Of a DNA stretch of 19,976 nucleotides, positions 1-6,543 are shown one piece after another (the stretch's first letter is position 1; each line of letters opens with the position of its first letter). Made by a program: the position numbers and the translations under genes. The notes beneath the pieces are model-generated. The model did not search any database and was not told the DNA's origin. It saw only the letters and a program-made list of their open reading frames with translations. The stretch covers positions 17,209 through 37,184 of the forward strand of contig DEFK01000003.1 of assembly GCA_002350765.1 (NCBI GenBank). Direction: 5' to 3'. Origin of the DNA: Ruminococcaceae bacterium UBA2854. Lineage in GTDB: Bacteria; Bacillota; Clostridia; Oscillospirales; Acutalibacteraceae.

Positions 1-59
1 TTGGGATTGCAGAACGTAACCCACGGCAACACGCCGTGCTGACCGCGGCAGGACTTTAA
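1..59 (+). CDS. 3' end of an unidentified ORF cut by the window edge
   Basis: One frame is open from base 3 to a TAA at 57-59 and would encode an 18-residue C-terminus ending in HAVLTAAGL. I do not recognise the protein. It lies just upstream of a hairpin terminator, which fits a gene end. A second frame is open from 43 to a TAA at 103-105, so the reading frame is not certain. The nearby VirB4 remnant suggests this could be the last gene of a mobile element, but that is inference. Confidence 0.3.
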   Translation, partial: GIAERNPRQHAVLTAAGL

Positions 60-95
60 TCCTTTATCAACTACAGTTGAGGGAGCCAAGGAAAA

Positions 96-134
96 ACCTG
101 CATAAATACTGATTTTCTCAGTGTTTATGTGGGT
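96..134 (+). terminator. Long hairpin, probable (bidirectional) terminator
   Basis: A 17-bp imperfect stem runs from ACCTGCATAAATACTGA (96-112) to its partner at 118-134, closed by a 5-base loop, with only G-T mismatches. T-rich sequence follows it and an A-run precedes it, so it could terminate on both strands. It sits about 40 bases after the stop codon of the upstream partial ORF. Confidence 0.6.
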
Positions 135-279
135 TTATTCTATTATAAAAAGTAGAATTATAGTAGAATAAAAGTAGGATTCCATAATTTCTACTCATTC
201 CAAATAGACCTATTATAACTTTTTTCAGCATAAATATAATCTATTTTAAAACACAGAAAAAACTTGATTTTTTAAAACC

Positions 280-316
280 GAGCCCTCGAAATAATCGAGG
301 GCTCTGAGATTTTTTA
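280..316 (+). terminator. Perfect 10-bp hairpin followed by T-run
   Basis: GAGCCCTCGA (280-289) pairs perfectly with TCGAGGGCTC (295-304) around an AATAA loop. A short spacer and six T residues (311-315 and neighbours) follow. The stretch between this and the previous hairpin (135-279) is very AT-rich and I see no gene in it. Confidence 0.7.
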
Positions 317-422
317 ATGATTATCCGAGAAAGCGTTTACGAGCATGTAAACGTTCGAGGCCAATTTCATCAGGGAAAATCGTAACATGAACCCTGTTGA
401 TTTCTTTATTTCATCATAATAA

Positions 423-788
423 GCATATCTCTTCCTGAGTAACCGAGCAGCCATTGAGTATATCCGCAACGCCATGAAGCGTGTGCGTAAGAAGGAAAGC
501 TCCGTGATTCTTGCTTCGCAGAATATCGAGGACTTTCTGCTTCCCGACATCAAGGAGTTCACAAAGCCATTGTTTTCCATTCCGACTCACCACTTCCTTT
601 TCTATCCCGGCAACATCAACGCCAAGGACTATGAAGAGACGCTCATGGTCGAGCCGAATGAGTATCAGCTGATTCGTTTCAGCTCACAGGGTACTTGCCT
701 ATATCGATGCGGAAACGAGCGATATCTGCTCCAGGTCATCGCTCCGAAATACAAGTCGGCTCTGTTTGGTAAGGCAGGCGGCAGATAA
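423..788 (+). pseudogene. Remnant of a VirB4-type conjugation ATPase (C-terminal part)
   Basis: The frame is open from just after stop codons at about 417-422 to the TAA at 786-788. The product resembles the C-terminus of VirB4/TraE-like type IV secretion ATPases of clostridial integrative conjugative elements. An LFLSNRAA segment (what usually follows the Walker B acidic pair) comes first, then a RVRKKESSVILASQNIEDF stretch, and the protein ends in the typical ...APKYKSALFGKAGGR. Family members are several hundred residues long; only about 120 remain. In-frame stops lie directly before the open part, where the Walker B acidic residues should be. A possible short relic (MNPVDF, about 387-404) lies immediately upstream, which would imply a large internal deletion. 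The ATG at 474 is an internal Met, not a real start. This is a non-functional trace of a lost conjugative element. Confidence 0.75.
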
Positions 789-798
789 CAACAGAATC

Positions 799-840
799 GT
801 CCAAGAAAACCTCCGCATTTTTTTTCGGAGGTTTATGGAC
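799..840 (+). terminator. Hairpin after the VirB4 remnant
   Basis: AAACCTCCG (807-815) pairs with CGGAGGTTT (826-834). An outer GTCCA (799-803) can pair with TGGAC (836-840), extending the stem. The T-run is in the loop rather than after the stem, so this is not a textbook terminator. The outer arm overlaps the -35 element of the next promoter. Confidence 0.5.
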
Positions 841-864
841 AAGGTGCTTTTTTTCTGGTATGAT
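836..864 (+). promoter_or_regulatory. Sigma-A-type promoter for the nuclease-like gene
   Basis: A TGGACA -35 box (836-841) and a TATGAT -10 box (859-864) are separated by exactly 17 bases. Transcription would start near 871. This places the upstream in-frame ATG at 860 inside the -10 box and decides the start of the next gene at 902. Confidence 0.65.
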
Positions 865-901
865 AATAACACATCGAAGGATAATAAAGGGGAGTATAGT
901 A

Positions 902-1366
902 ATGGGCGTTTCATTTAGGCATTCAGCTGGCTTTGGAAAAAGGATGGAATATAATCTGGTTGGAAAAATGTTGATGGAAGGATTAGATGTTTACTTGCCA
1001 CTTGTGGACGATCATGGCGTTGATTGTGTAATAAAAAAGGAAGATGGAACGTTCATCGAAGTACAGATTAAGGCAAGATCTAACGAGGTTACAGATGGTG
1101 ATGCTGCATTATTTTCTGCAATAACACATAGTTATACACCTAATTTTTACTTTGTGTTCTATTCGGAACGACTTAATCTGATGTGGATTATGTCATCCGA
1201 AGAGTTTTTAAAAGAATGCATAACTAATAAAAGCGGTAAGAATATAGGTAAACGCGGGATTTGGTTTAACGGCAACCGAATGGATAAGGAAACTGGAATA
1301 AAAAAAGAGTATTGCAAAAAGCAATTTGAGAAATATATTTGTCATGACTTTTCACGGTTTCACTGA
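902..1366 (+). CDS. PD-(D/E)XK-nuclease-like small protein
   Basis: This encodes a 154-residue soluble protein. The start at ATG 902 has an AAAGGGGAG ribosome site (about 887-894) in front. The longer in-frame start at 860 falls within the promoter -10 box. The N-terminal half has the layout of a PD-(D/E)XK fold: an acidic helix with E16 (MEYNLVGKM), a VYLPL strand, D41 in GVDCVI, and E53-x-Q55-x-K57 in FIEVQIKARS. This recalls small group-I-intron-type and DUF4365-like PDDEXK proteins. Such proteins cleave or bind DNA and often ride on mobile elements or act in defence. The C-terminal half (FYFVFYSERLNLMWIMSS) looks like further core beta strands. It is flanked by mobile-element debris, so it is probably accessory cargo. 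No partner methylase or regulator is visible, so the substrate is unknown. Confidence 0.6.
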   Translation: MGVSFRHSAGFGKRMEYNLVGKMLMEGLDVYLPLVDDHGVDCVIKKEDGTFIEVQIKARSNEVTDGDAALFSAITHSYTPNFYFVFYSERLNLMWIMSSEEFLKECITNKSGKNIGKRGIWFNGNRMDKETGIKKEYCKKQFEKYICHDFSRFH

Positions 1367-1421
1367 ATTACCAAATAGTAGATTAAAATAGAAGTGACGG
1401 GCGTGAAGATTGTACCCTTGA

Positions 1422-1562
1422 AAAAGCAAAGCAAAAAAAGAACAAAAGAAATACTATGCCCGCAGTCGCCGTGACTGGAACGGCTTGAAGCCGACTACAA
1501 GAGTGATTAAGAGCAAAAAGATTTACGACAGAAAGAAACTGCAAAAGCCGGATTATGAATAA
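1422..1562 (+). pseudogene. Start-less small basic ORF (copy A of a repeated tail)
   Basis: The frame is open for 46 residues between a TGA at 1419-1421 and a TAA at 1560-1562, with no start codon. The product is strongly basic and coding-like (YYARSRRDWNGLKPTTRV, then SKKIYDRKKL). It resembles the C-terminus of a small Lys/Arg-rich hypothetical protein, which I cannot name. A TTG at 1418 opens the neighbouring frame. A one-base change in the A-run at 1433-1439 would join the two frames, so a slippage mutation or frameshift is possible. A diverged copy of its last 26 codons lies at 2714-2796, beyond the chromate transporter genes. Confidence 0.5.
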
Positions 1563-1604
1563 TAACATGAAACACAAGTTAAAGTTCTGTAGATAAAGTG
1601 AAAA

Positions 1605-2162
1605 ATGAAGAGATTACCGAAAACGCTCAGTCTGTTTCTCACCTTTCTGAAAATCGGACTGGTTACCTTTGGCGGCGGTTACGCAATGATTCCGCTGATT
1701 CAGCGTGAGACCGTCGATCATAAAAAGTGGATAAGTGACAAGGATATCCTTGATATTGTCGCAATCGCGGAATCAACGCCGGGACCAATCGCTATCAATG
1801 CGGCTACTTTTATCGGCTATCGCGTCGGCGGCTTTTGGGGAGCAATGGCGGCGACTGTCGGCGTGGTGCTGCCGTCTTTTACTATCATCGCAGCGATTTC
1901 CTATGTCCTTGCGGCATTCCAAAATGTCGTCTGGATTCAGTATGCCTTTAACGGTATTCGAGCAGGCGTTTTGGCGTTAATCGTCAAAGCACTTTGGTCG
2001 ATGTATAAGCAAAGTCCGAAAGGGATTTTTTCTTACCTGATTATGTTCGGCGCATTTGCCGTGACCGCGTTTTTACCTGTCAATGTCGTCTTTGTGATAC
2101 TGTTCTGCGCGGCGGCGGGAATCGTGCAGGCGTTGATTGTCGGCAGGAGGGGCAAACAATGA
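1605..2162 (+). CDS. Chromate transporter, short-chain CHR subunit 1
   Basis: This 185-residue integral membrane protein belongs to the short-chain CHR (chromate ion transporter) family. Half-size members work as pairs encoded by adjacent genes, exporting chromate or serving sulfate- or other anion-related roles. The family signature FGGGYAMIPLIQRE starts at about residue 22 and the ESTPGPIAINAATFIGYR motif at about residue 56. Hydrophobic segments follow to the C-terminus. The ATG at 1605 has only a weak ribosome site. The stop overlaps the start of the second subunit by four bases (ATGA), so translation is coupled. No chromate regulator is adjacent and I see no clear promoter. The substrate in an anaerobe is uncertain. 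Confidence 0.9.
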   Translation: MKRLPKTLSLFLTFLKIGLVTFGGGYAMIPLIQRETVDHKKWISDKDILDIVAIAESTPGPIAINAATFIGYRVGGFWGAMAATVGVVLPSFTIIAAISYVLAAFQNVVWIQYAFNGIRAGVLALIVKALWSMYKQSPKGIFSYLIMFGAFAVTAFLPVNVVFVILFCAAAGIVQALIVGRRGKQ

Positions 2163-2725
2163 TTTACTTTGATTTGTTCCTCACCTTTCTGAAAATCGGG
2201 TTGTTTACATTTGGCGGCGGTTATGCCATGCTGCCGATGATTCAAGAGGAAGTTTCGGCACATAGCTGGTTGAACCAAAGTGAACTGATAGATTTTATAG
2301 CCGTAAGCGAGAGTACGCCGGGACCGTTTGCGGTAAATATCGCAACCTTTGTAGGCACACGAACCGGCGGCATATTCGGTGGCTTATGCGCAACATTTGG
2401 CGTGGTGCTGCCGTCATTTGTGATAATCCTGTTTGTAGCGCGGTTTTATCAAAAATTCAAAAGCAGCAAGCTCGTCGCGGGTGCGATGAACGGCTTGAAA
2501 CCAGCTGTAGTCGGGTTGATAGCGGCGGCGCTGTTGTCGCTTTCGGTTACGGTATTTTTTCCGGCAGGACTGAACACGGCAGTTTTTAGTACAGCGCAGT
2601 TTTACGTTTCGCTCGGTATTTTCGCTGTGGCGGTTGTGCTGGCGTTCAAAAAGTTCCATCCGATTCTTATCATTCTGCTGTCAGCCGTTATCGGAGTCAT
2701 AGCCGGCATGATCGGAACGGCTTGA
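2159..2725 (+). CDS. Chromate transporter, short-chain CHR subunit 2
   Basis: This is the second half-transporter of the CHR pair: 188 residues with FGGGYAMLPMIQEE at about residue 18 and ESTPGPFAVN at about residue 51, then several membrane helices. AGGAGGGG at about 2145-2152 gives a strong ribosome site inside the end of subunit 1. The two subunits share the same motif layout and arose by duplication; family knowledge says they insert in opposite orientations and function together. The last codons (GMIGTA) overlap, in another frame, the beginning of a repeated basic-tail fragment (2714-2796). The gene end may therefore have been shaped by a recombination junction. Confidence 0.9.
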   Translation: MIYFDLFLTFLKIGLFTFGGGYAMLPMIQEEVSAHSWLNQSELIDFIAVSESTPGPFAVNIATFVGTRTGGIFGGLCATFGVVLPSFVIILFVARFYQKFKSSKLVAGAMNGLKPAVVGLIAAALLSLSVTVFFPAGLNTAVFSTAQFYVSLGIFAVAVVLAFKKFHPILIILLSAVIGVIAGMIGTA

Positions 2726-2796
2726 AACCTACAACCGGAGTGGTTAAGAGCAAAAAGGTTTATGACAGAAAGAAATTGAAAAAGCCGGATTTTTAA
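2714..2796 (+). pseudogene. Partial copy B of the basic tail ORF
   Basis: Read in the frame of AAC at 2716, this gives NGLKPTTGVVKSKKVYDRKK and ends KKPDF with a TAA at 2794-2796. It matches the last 26 codons of the ORF ending at 1562 with mostly third-position or conservative changes. It has no start of its own: reading upstream in this frame enters the chromate transporter gene. It is a diverged, truncated paralogue joined at the sequence GGAACGGCTTGAA. Confidence 0.55.
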
Positions 2797-2826
2797 GCGT
2801 GAATATGTGAAAAGGATAGTTGTATT

Positions 2827-3423
2827 ATGAAAACCGAGAGAGAAAAAATGACAAATGCCGAGCCTTTTTTTACAAATGATCCGCAGCTCATGGAGGATAA
2901 GAAAAACGCCCGGATTTTATGCGCTCGATTTAACGATTCTCCCGAAGATGAAACTCTGAGAAGGTCTATTCTTAAGGAGTTGTTGGGGAGCTGCGGAGAA
3001 AGTATCGCCGTAAAGCCGCCGTTTCACTGCGACTATGGGTATAATATCTTTGTCGGCGATGATTTTTTTATGAACTTTGACTGTGTGTTTTTAGACGCCG
3101 CGCCTATCAGAATCGGCGAGCACTGTATGATTGGACCGAAAACATGCATCTACGCAATCGGTCACCCTCTGGACGCCGAAGGAAGAAGAAATAAAATCGG
3201 TATTCCAAAGCCTGTCAATATCGGCGATAACGTTTGGATTGGCGGAGGGGTAACGATACTTCCGGGCATTACCATAGGTGACGGAACTGTTATTGCTGCC
3301 GCTTCCGTTGTGACAAAATCGTTTCCCGATAATGTAGTAATTGCCGGGAATCCGGCACGGATTATTAAATATCTGAAAGAAAACAACGAGCAAGACAACA
3401 CGGTTAGATATGAGGAAACATAA
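2827..3423 (+). CDS. Maltose/galactoside O-acetyltransferase-like (LbH hexapeptide repeat)
   Basis: This 198-residue enzyme is of the Maa/LacA/NodL group. It transfers acetyl from acetyl-CoA to a sugar hydroxyl and normally works as a cytosolic trimer. The N-terminal cap (MKTEREKM...DPQLMEDKKNARILCARFN) matches the family's mac domain and supports the ATG at 2827 over the internal ATG at 2848. A left-handed beta-helix of hexapeptide repeats follows (IRIGEHCMIGPKTCI, VNIGDNVWIGGGVTI, ITIGDGTVIAAASVV). The catalytic His is H113 in AIGHPLDAEGR, and the C-terminal AGNPARIIKYL is typical. The true sugar acceptor cannot be told from sequence. An 11-codon ORF stub (ATG 3423) overlaps its stop. Confidence 0.92.
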   Translation: MKTEREKMTNAEPFFTNDPQLMEDKKNARILCARFNDSPEDETLRRSILKELLGSCGESIAVKPPFHCDYGYNIFVGDDFFMNFDCVFLDAAPIRIGEHCMIGPKTCIYAIGHPLDAEGRRNKIGIPKPVNIGDNVWIGGGVTILPGITIGDGTVIAAASVVTKSFPDNVVIAGNPARIIKYLKENNEQDNTVRYEET

Positions 3424-3458
3424 TGAGTATATTTAATAAGAAGTACAAGGTGGACTAA
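3423..3458 (+). CDS. Tiny overlapping ORF stub, 11 residues
   Basis: An ATG overlaps the acetyltransferase stop (TAATG) and encodes MSIFNKKYKVD followed by TAA. It could be the broken start of a lost downstream gene. Two other frames stay open over 3427-3573, but I recognise nothing in them. A weak hairpin (GGCGC 3546-3550 / GCGCC 3560-3564) lacks a T-run. This is weak evidence for a real gene. Confidence 0.15.
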   Translation: MSIFNKKYKVD

Positions 3459-3624
3459 AAAATTCAAGAAAGTCAAACTGGTTCTCTGTATCAGATATAA
3501 ACCATCTAATCATGAATTTGGTGAACAGGATATATATAATAAAAAGGGCGCGTGAGATGAGCGCCGAAATTACATAACAATCAAATACATAATACTTTTA
3601 TTATTTAAACTACGGAAAATTATT

Positions 3625-4218
3625 ATGGACGAAAGATTAAAGAAACAGCTCGATTTCTCGCTTGAAATCGACAAGGAAAAGAATGTACTACGACAAACGC
3701 ATTTATCCTTGCACGGACGGCGTGAGAATGACGCCGAGCACGCGTGGCATATGGCGGTAATGGCGTATGTTTTAAGGGAGTATTCCAACGAAAAAATTGA
3801 TATAGCTAAGGTAATGCTTATGTGTCTTATTCACGACATAGTCGAGATCGACGCGGGCGATACCTACGCCTACGACGACGAAAATATAAAGACGCAAAAG
3901 CTAAGGGAAAATAAGGCTAAAGAGCGTATTTTCTCATTACTTCCCGACGACCAGAAAGCCGAGTTAACCGCGCTTTTCGAGGAGTTCGAGGCGTACGAGA
4001 GCGCCGAGTCAAAATTCGCTCACGCTATGGATAATCTCCAGCCGTTAATGCTGAATAATTCCAACGGCGGTGAGGATTGGAAAGAGCACGATGTCTCCGC
4101 CGAACAGGTCTACAGCCGCCAGACAAAAACACGTCTGGGTTCGGAAAAGCTATTCAAAGTAATAGACAAAATCATAAAAGAAAATATAGATAAAGGCAGT
4201 CTGAAAAGTGATAAATAA
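3625..4218 (+). CDS. HD-domain nucleotidase, YfbR/HDDC2-like
   Basis: This 197-residue cytosolic metal-dependent phosphohydrolase resembles YfbR, which removes phosphate from 5'-deoxynucleoside monophosphates. The metal and catalytic residues line up with the family: H39 in NDAEHAWH, H70-D71 in LIHDIVEIDAGD, E74, and a distal D136 in KFAHAMDNLQPLML. Length matches the family. The ribosome site is weak (ACGGAAA just upstream of ATG 3625) and no convincing promoter is visible. It may serve nucleotide pool clean-up. The exact substrate is inferred. Confidence 0.85.
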   Translation: MDERLKKQLDFSLEIDKEKNVLRQTHLSLHGRRENDAEHAWHMAVMAYVLREYSNEKIDIAKVMLMCLIHDIVEIDAGDTYAYDDENIKTQKLRENKAKERIFSLLPDDQKAELTALFEEFEAYESAESKFAHAMDNLQPLMLNNSNGGEDWKEHDVSAEQVYSRQTKTRLGSEKLFKVIDKIIKENIDKGSLKSDK

Positions 4219-4260
4219 AACACTTTACCGCTTTAATATGATATAAAATTAAATTGCCTA

Positions 4261-4289
4261 TTGACAAATACACTTTATTGTAGTAAAAT
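4261..4289 (+). promoter_or_regulatory. Consensus sigma-A promoter for the T-box/trpB2 unit
   Basis: A perfect TTGACA -35 (4261-4266), a 17-base spacer and TAAAAT -10 (4284-4289) place the start of transcription near 4296. This is exactly where the T-box leader begins. Confidence 0.85.
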
Positions 4290-4295
4290 GCTTTT

Positions 4296-4560
4296 AAACC
4301 GATGAGGAAGAGTGAGTAAATTCTGTAACTTCTCTCAAAGAGAGCCGTTGATGGTGAGAATACGGCAGGGAAAGCAGTCTTGAATGGGCTTCTGAGGGCG
4401 AGCAGAAACGATTTCGGAGTATGTGAGACGGAAAGGCTATCCGTATAATTAAGTCGGCGTATGTCAGTACGCGTTGAGCGGACGTTTAATAACGTCAAGC
4501 GAGGTGGCACCGCAGGTTAATTCCTGTCCTTGCATTATGCAGGGACAGGATTTTTATTTT
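4296..4560 (+). promoter_or_regulatory. Tryptophan-specific T-box riboswitch
   Basis: This 265-base leader senses the charging of a tRNA. Stem I carries AGTGAGTAAA (4311-4320), AGAGAGCC (4339-4346) and a GTTGATGGTGAGAA apical element. The specifier loop reads GAATGGGCTTCTGAG, so the specifier codon is TGG (Trp) at 4385-4387. The T-box motif GAGGTGGCACCGCAGG carries UGGC at 4505-4508; its C would pair with a discriminator G, as in bacterial tRNA-Trp. The antiterminator can form from CAGG 4513-4516 / CCTG 4523-4526 plus AGG 4502-4504 / CCT 4528-4530. It competes with the terminator stem at 4522-4550. Uncharged tRNA-Trp would therefore switch on the downstream gene. Confidence 0.93.
4522..4560 (+). 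terminator. T-box intrinsic terminator
   Basis: A 13-bp stem runs from TCCTGTCC (4522-4529) and TTGCA to TGCAG and GGACAGGA (4543-4550), with a TTA loop. It is followed by TTTTTATTTTT. Its 5' arm is shared with the antiterminator, as expected for transcription attenuation. Confidence 0.92.
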
Positions 4561-4573
4561 TCAGGTGATTATT

Positions 4574-4600
4574 ATGAAGCTATTTACAAAACGATGGTGA
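4574..4600 (+). CDS. Possible 8-codon leader-like ORF ending in Trp
   Basis: Between the T-box terminator and trpB2 is the short ORF MKLFTKRW, then TGA. An AGGTGA ribosome-site-like sequence (4563-4568) lies five bases before the ATG. The only Trp codon is the last one, directly before the stop. Its position within a Trp-regulated leader suggests a translational or attenuation role, but an ORF this short can occur by chance. Confidence 0.3.
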   Translation: MKLFTKRW

Positions 4601-4658
4601 AACTAAAATTTAGCAGAAAATTATTATTCAGTTAAAATATACTTAAAGGAGAAAAACT

Positions 4659-6047
4659 ATGTCAAACAATGAAACAAAAATCCCTTATAAAATTTATTTA
4701 AGCGAGGATGACATTCCTAAGAAATGGTATAACCTCAGAGCGGATATGAAGAACAAGCCCGCTCCGCTTCTTAACCCTGGCACAGGCAAGCCGCTTACCG
4801 CCGAGGAAATGAGCGGTATCTTCTGTGAGGAGCTCGTAGCTCAGGAGCTCGACGATACAACTCCCTACATCGACATCCCCCAGGAGATTCAGGACTTCTA
4901 CAAAATGTACAGACCAGCTCCGCTTGTAAGAGCGTACTGCTTAGAGAAAGCACTCGATACACCCGCGAAGATTTATTATAAATTCGAGGGTAATAATACA
5001 AGCGGAAGCCATAAGCTTAACTCCGCTATCGCCCAGGCATATTACGCTAAAAAGCAGGGCTTAAAAGGCGTTACCACAGAAACAGGAGCAGGTCAGTGGG
5101 GCACAGCTCTCTCAATGGCGTGCGCTTACTTAGACCTCGACTTAAAGGTTTATATGGTTAAGGTAAGCTACGAGCAGAAGCCGTTCAGACGCGAGGTTAT
5201 GCGTACCTACGGCGCTCAGGTAACACCTTCTCCGTCAACAACAACCGAAGTCGGCAGAAAGATTTTAGCCGAGTTCCCCGATACAACAGGAAGCTTAGGC
5301 TGCGCTATTTCCGAGGCTGTTGAGGTTGCCGTTAAGAACGACGGTTATCGTTACGTACTCGGTTCCGTACTGAACCAGGTTCTCCTGCACCAGTCTGTTA
5401 TCGGTCTCGAAACAAAGACCGCTCTCGATAAATACGGCATTAAGCCCGATATGATTATCGGCTGCGCGGGCGGCGGCTCTAACCTCGGCGGACTTATCGC
5501 TCCGTTTATGGGCGAGAAGCTTCGAGGCGAGGCTGACTATCAGATTATCGCGGTTGAGCCCGCATCTTGTCCGAGCTTTACCCGCGGTACTTACGCTTAC
5601 GACTTCTGCGATACAGGTATGATATGCCCGCTCGCTAAGATGTATACATTAGGTTCAAGCTTTATCCCCTCCGCTAACCACGCGGGCGGTTTAAGATTCC
5701 ACGGTATGAGCTCTACATTAAGCCAGCTTTACGATGACGGTTTAATGGAGGCGCGTTCCGTAGAGCAGACAGAAGTATTTAAGGCTGCCGAGCAGTTTGC
5801 CCGTGTAGAGGGTATACTTCCCGCTCCCGAGAGCTCACACGCTATCCGTGTAGCTATTGACGAGGCGTTAAAGTGCAAGGAAACAGGCGAGGAAAAGACT
5901 ATCGTATTCGGTCTTACAGGCACAGGCTACTTCGATATGGTGGCTTACGAGAAGTTTAACGACGGCGAAATGACCGATTATATCCCCACTGACGAGGATA
6001 TCGCTAAGAGCATAGCTAAGTTACCTAAAGTTCCCGGTCAGGAATAA
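4659..6047 (+). CDS. trpB: TrpB2-type tryptophan synthase beta chain
   Basis: This 462-residue PLP enzyme condenses indole with L-serine to make L-tryptophan. Length and sequence match the TrpB2 subfamily, longer than the roughly 400-residue TrpB1. The N-terminal extension (IPYKIYLSEDDIPKKWYN, then RPAPLVRAYCLEKAL) is typical of TrpB2. The PLP lysine is K119 in GSHKLNSA, and GCAGGGS at 268-274 binds the cofactor phosphate. HAGGLRFHGMS and GLTGTGYFDM are also conserved. AAAGGAG at 4645-4651 gives a strong ribosome site 7 bases before the ATG. The gene is alone in its transcription unit, with no trpA next to it, under a Trp T-box and closed by a strong terminator. It may salvage free indole or pair with a TrpA encoded elsewhere. 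Confidence 0.95.
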   Translation: MSNNETKIPYKIYLSEDDIPKKWYNLRADMKNKPAPLLNPGTGKPLTAEEMSGIFCEELVAQELDDTTPYIDIPQEIQDFYKMYRPAPLVRAYCLEKALDTPAKIYYKFEGNNTSGSHKLNSAIAQAYYAKKQGLKGVTTETGAGQWGTALSMACAYLDLDLKVYMVKVSYEQKPFRREVMRTYGAQVTPSPSTTTEVGRKILAEFPDTTGSLGCAISEAVEVAVKNDGYRYVLGSVLNQVLLHQSVIGLETKTALDKYGIKPDMIIGCAGGGSNLGGLIAPFMGEKLRGEADYQIIAVEPASCPSFTRGTYAYDFCDTGMICPLAKMYTLGSSFIPSANHAGGLRFHGMSSTLSQLYDDGLMEARSVEQTEVFKAAEQFARVEGILPAPESSHAIRVAIDEALKCKETGEEKTIVFGLTGTGYFDMVAYEKFNDGEMTDYIPTDEDIAKSIAKLPKVPGQE

Positions 6048-6091
6048 TCCCCGATTCTTAATAATCCTTAAAAATATTTCAAAAATGTACA

Positions 6092-6125
6092 CCCGCCGAC
6101 GCGCTTACGTCGGCGGGATTTTTTT
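6092..6125 (+). terminator. Strong intrinsic terminator of trpB2
   Basis: CCCGCCGACG (6092-6101) pairs perfectly with CGTCGGCGGG (6108-6117) around CGCTTA, followed by ATTTTTTT. It closes the tryptophan unit. Confidence 0.95.
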
Positions 6126-6514
6126 AGCTAAAGAGGGAAGTATTGCGTTCGTCTCTATGAGCGGTTCACGAAGGGCAAAATAGCTAAATGTGTCAAATGA
6201 GTTTAACAGACGTTAAAAAATACTAACGGCACAGATAGAGGAATGAGCGGTATAAATTAGTACCTGCTTACCGTATAAACGCCATATATTGCGATTTAAC
6301 GTATTAGTCAGCTAAAGTAATCTCTGAAAATTAGTTAAATGTTTAACGAAAAAATGCACAAACGCCACCCTGTTTTTTATTGTCGCCTTGTGCAACATTT
6401 TCGGTTGACAATTTTTATAATAGCTATTTACACAACCGAAGGAGTATTACTTTCAACATAGTTGTAAAAACCTACAAATTTTCGAGAAAACTAGTAATGG
6501 CGCACAGAATTCAA
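6126..6514 (+). promoter_or_regulatory. Long non-coding region with inverted repeats upstream of the giant gene
   Basis: About 390 bases without a convincing gene; an open frame at 6380-6580 has no ribosome site and unlikely composition. It holds TGCACAA (6355-6361) with TTGTGCA (6388-6394), and a perfect 8-bp inverted repeat TTCGGTTG (6400-6407) with CAACCGAA (6433-6440) enclosing TTGACA and TATAAT-like boxes. TTAAC/GTTAA words recur (about 6203, 6212, 6296, 6334, 6343). It looks like an operator-rich regulatory region; I see no known riboswitch class. Confidence 0.45.
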
Positions 6515-6543
6515 TTGAAAATTATGTGCAAAACTGCTATAAT
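6515..6543 (+). promoter_or_regulatory. Sigma-A promoter for the giant surface protein operon
   Basis: TTGAAA (6515-6520), a 17-base spacer and a perfect TATAAT (6538-6543) predict a start near 6550 and a 5' leader of about 100 bases. The ribosome site AGGGAAGAGAG (6630-6640) precedes ATG 6650. Confidence 0.75.

Noticed and set aside
314..580. Minus-strand open frame of 88 codons opposite the VirB4 remnant
   Set aside because: It is the antisense shadow of a recognisable plus-strand VirB4 sequence and has no ribosome site.
860..901. Upstream in-frame start for the nuclease-like gene
   Set aside because: The ATG is part of the predicted -10 box, and a good ribosome site lies before the ATG at 902.
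6150..6260. Possible cyclic-di-GMP riboswitch (GGGCAAA word near 6169)
   Set aside because: The matching GACGCAAAGCC half and the paired stems of the class are absent.
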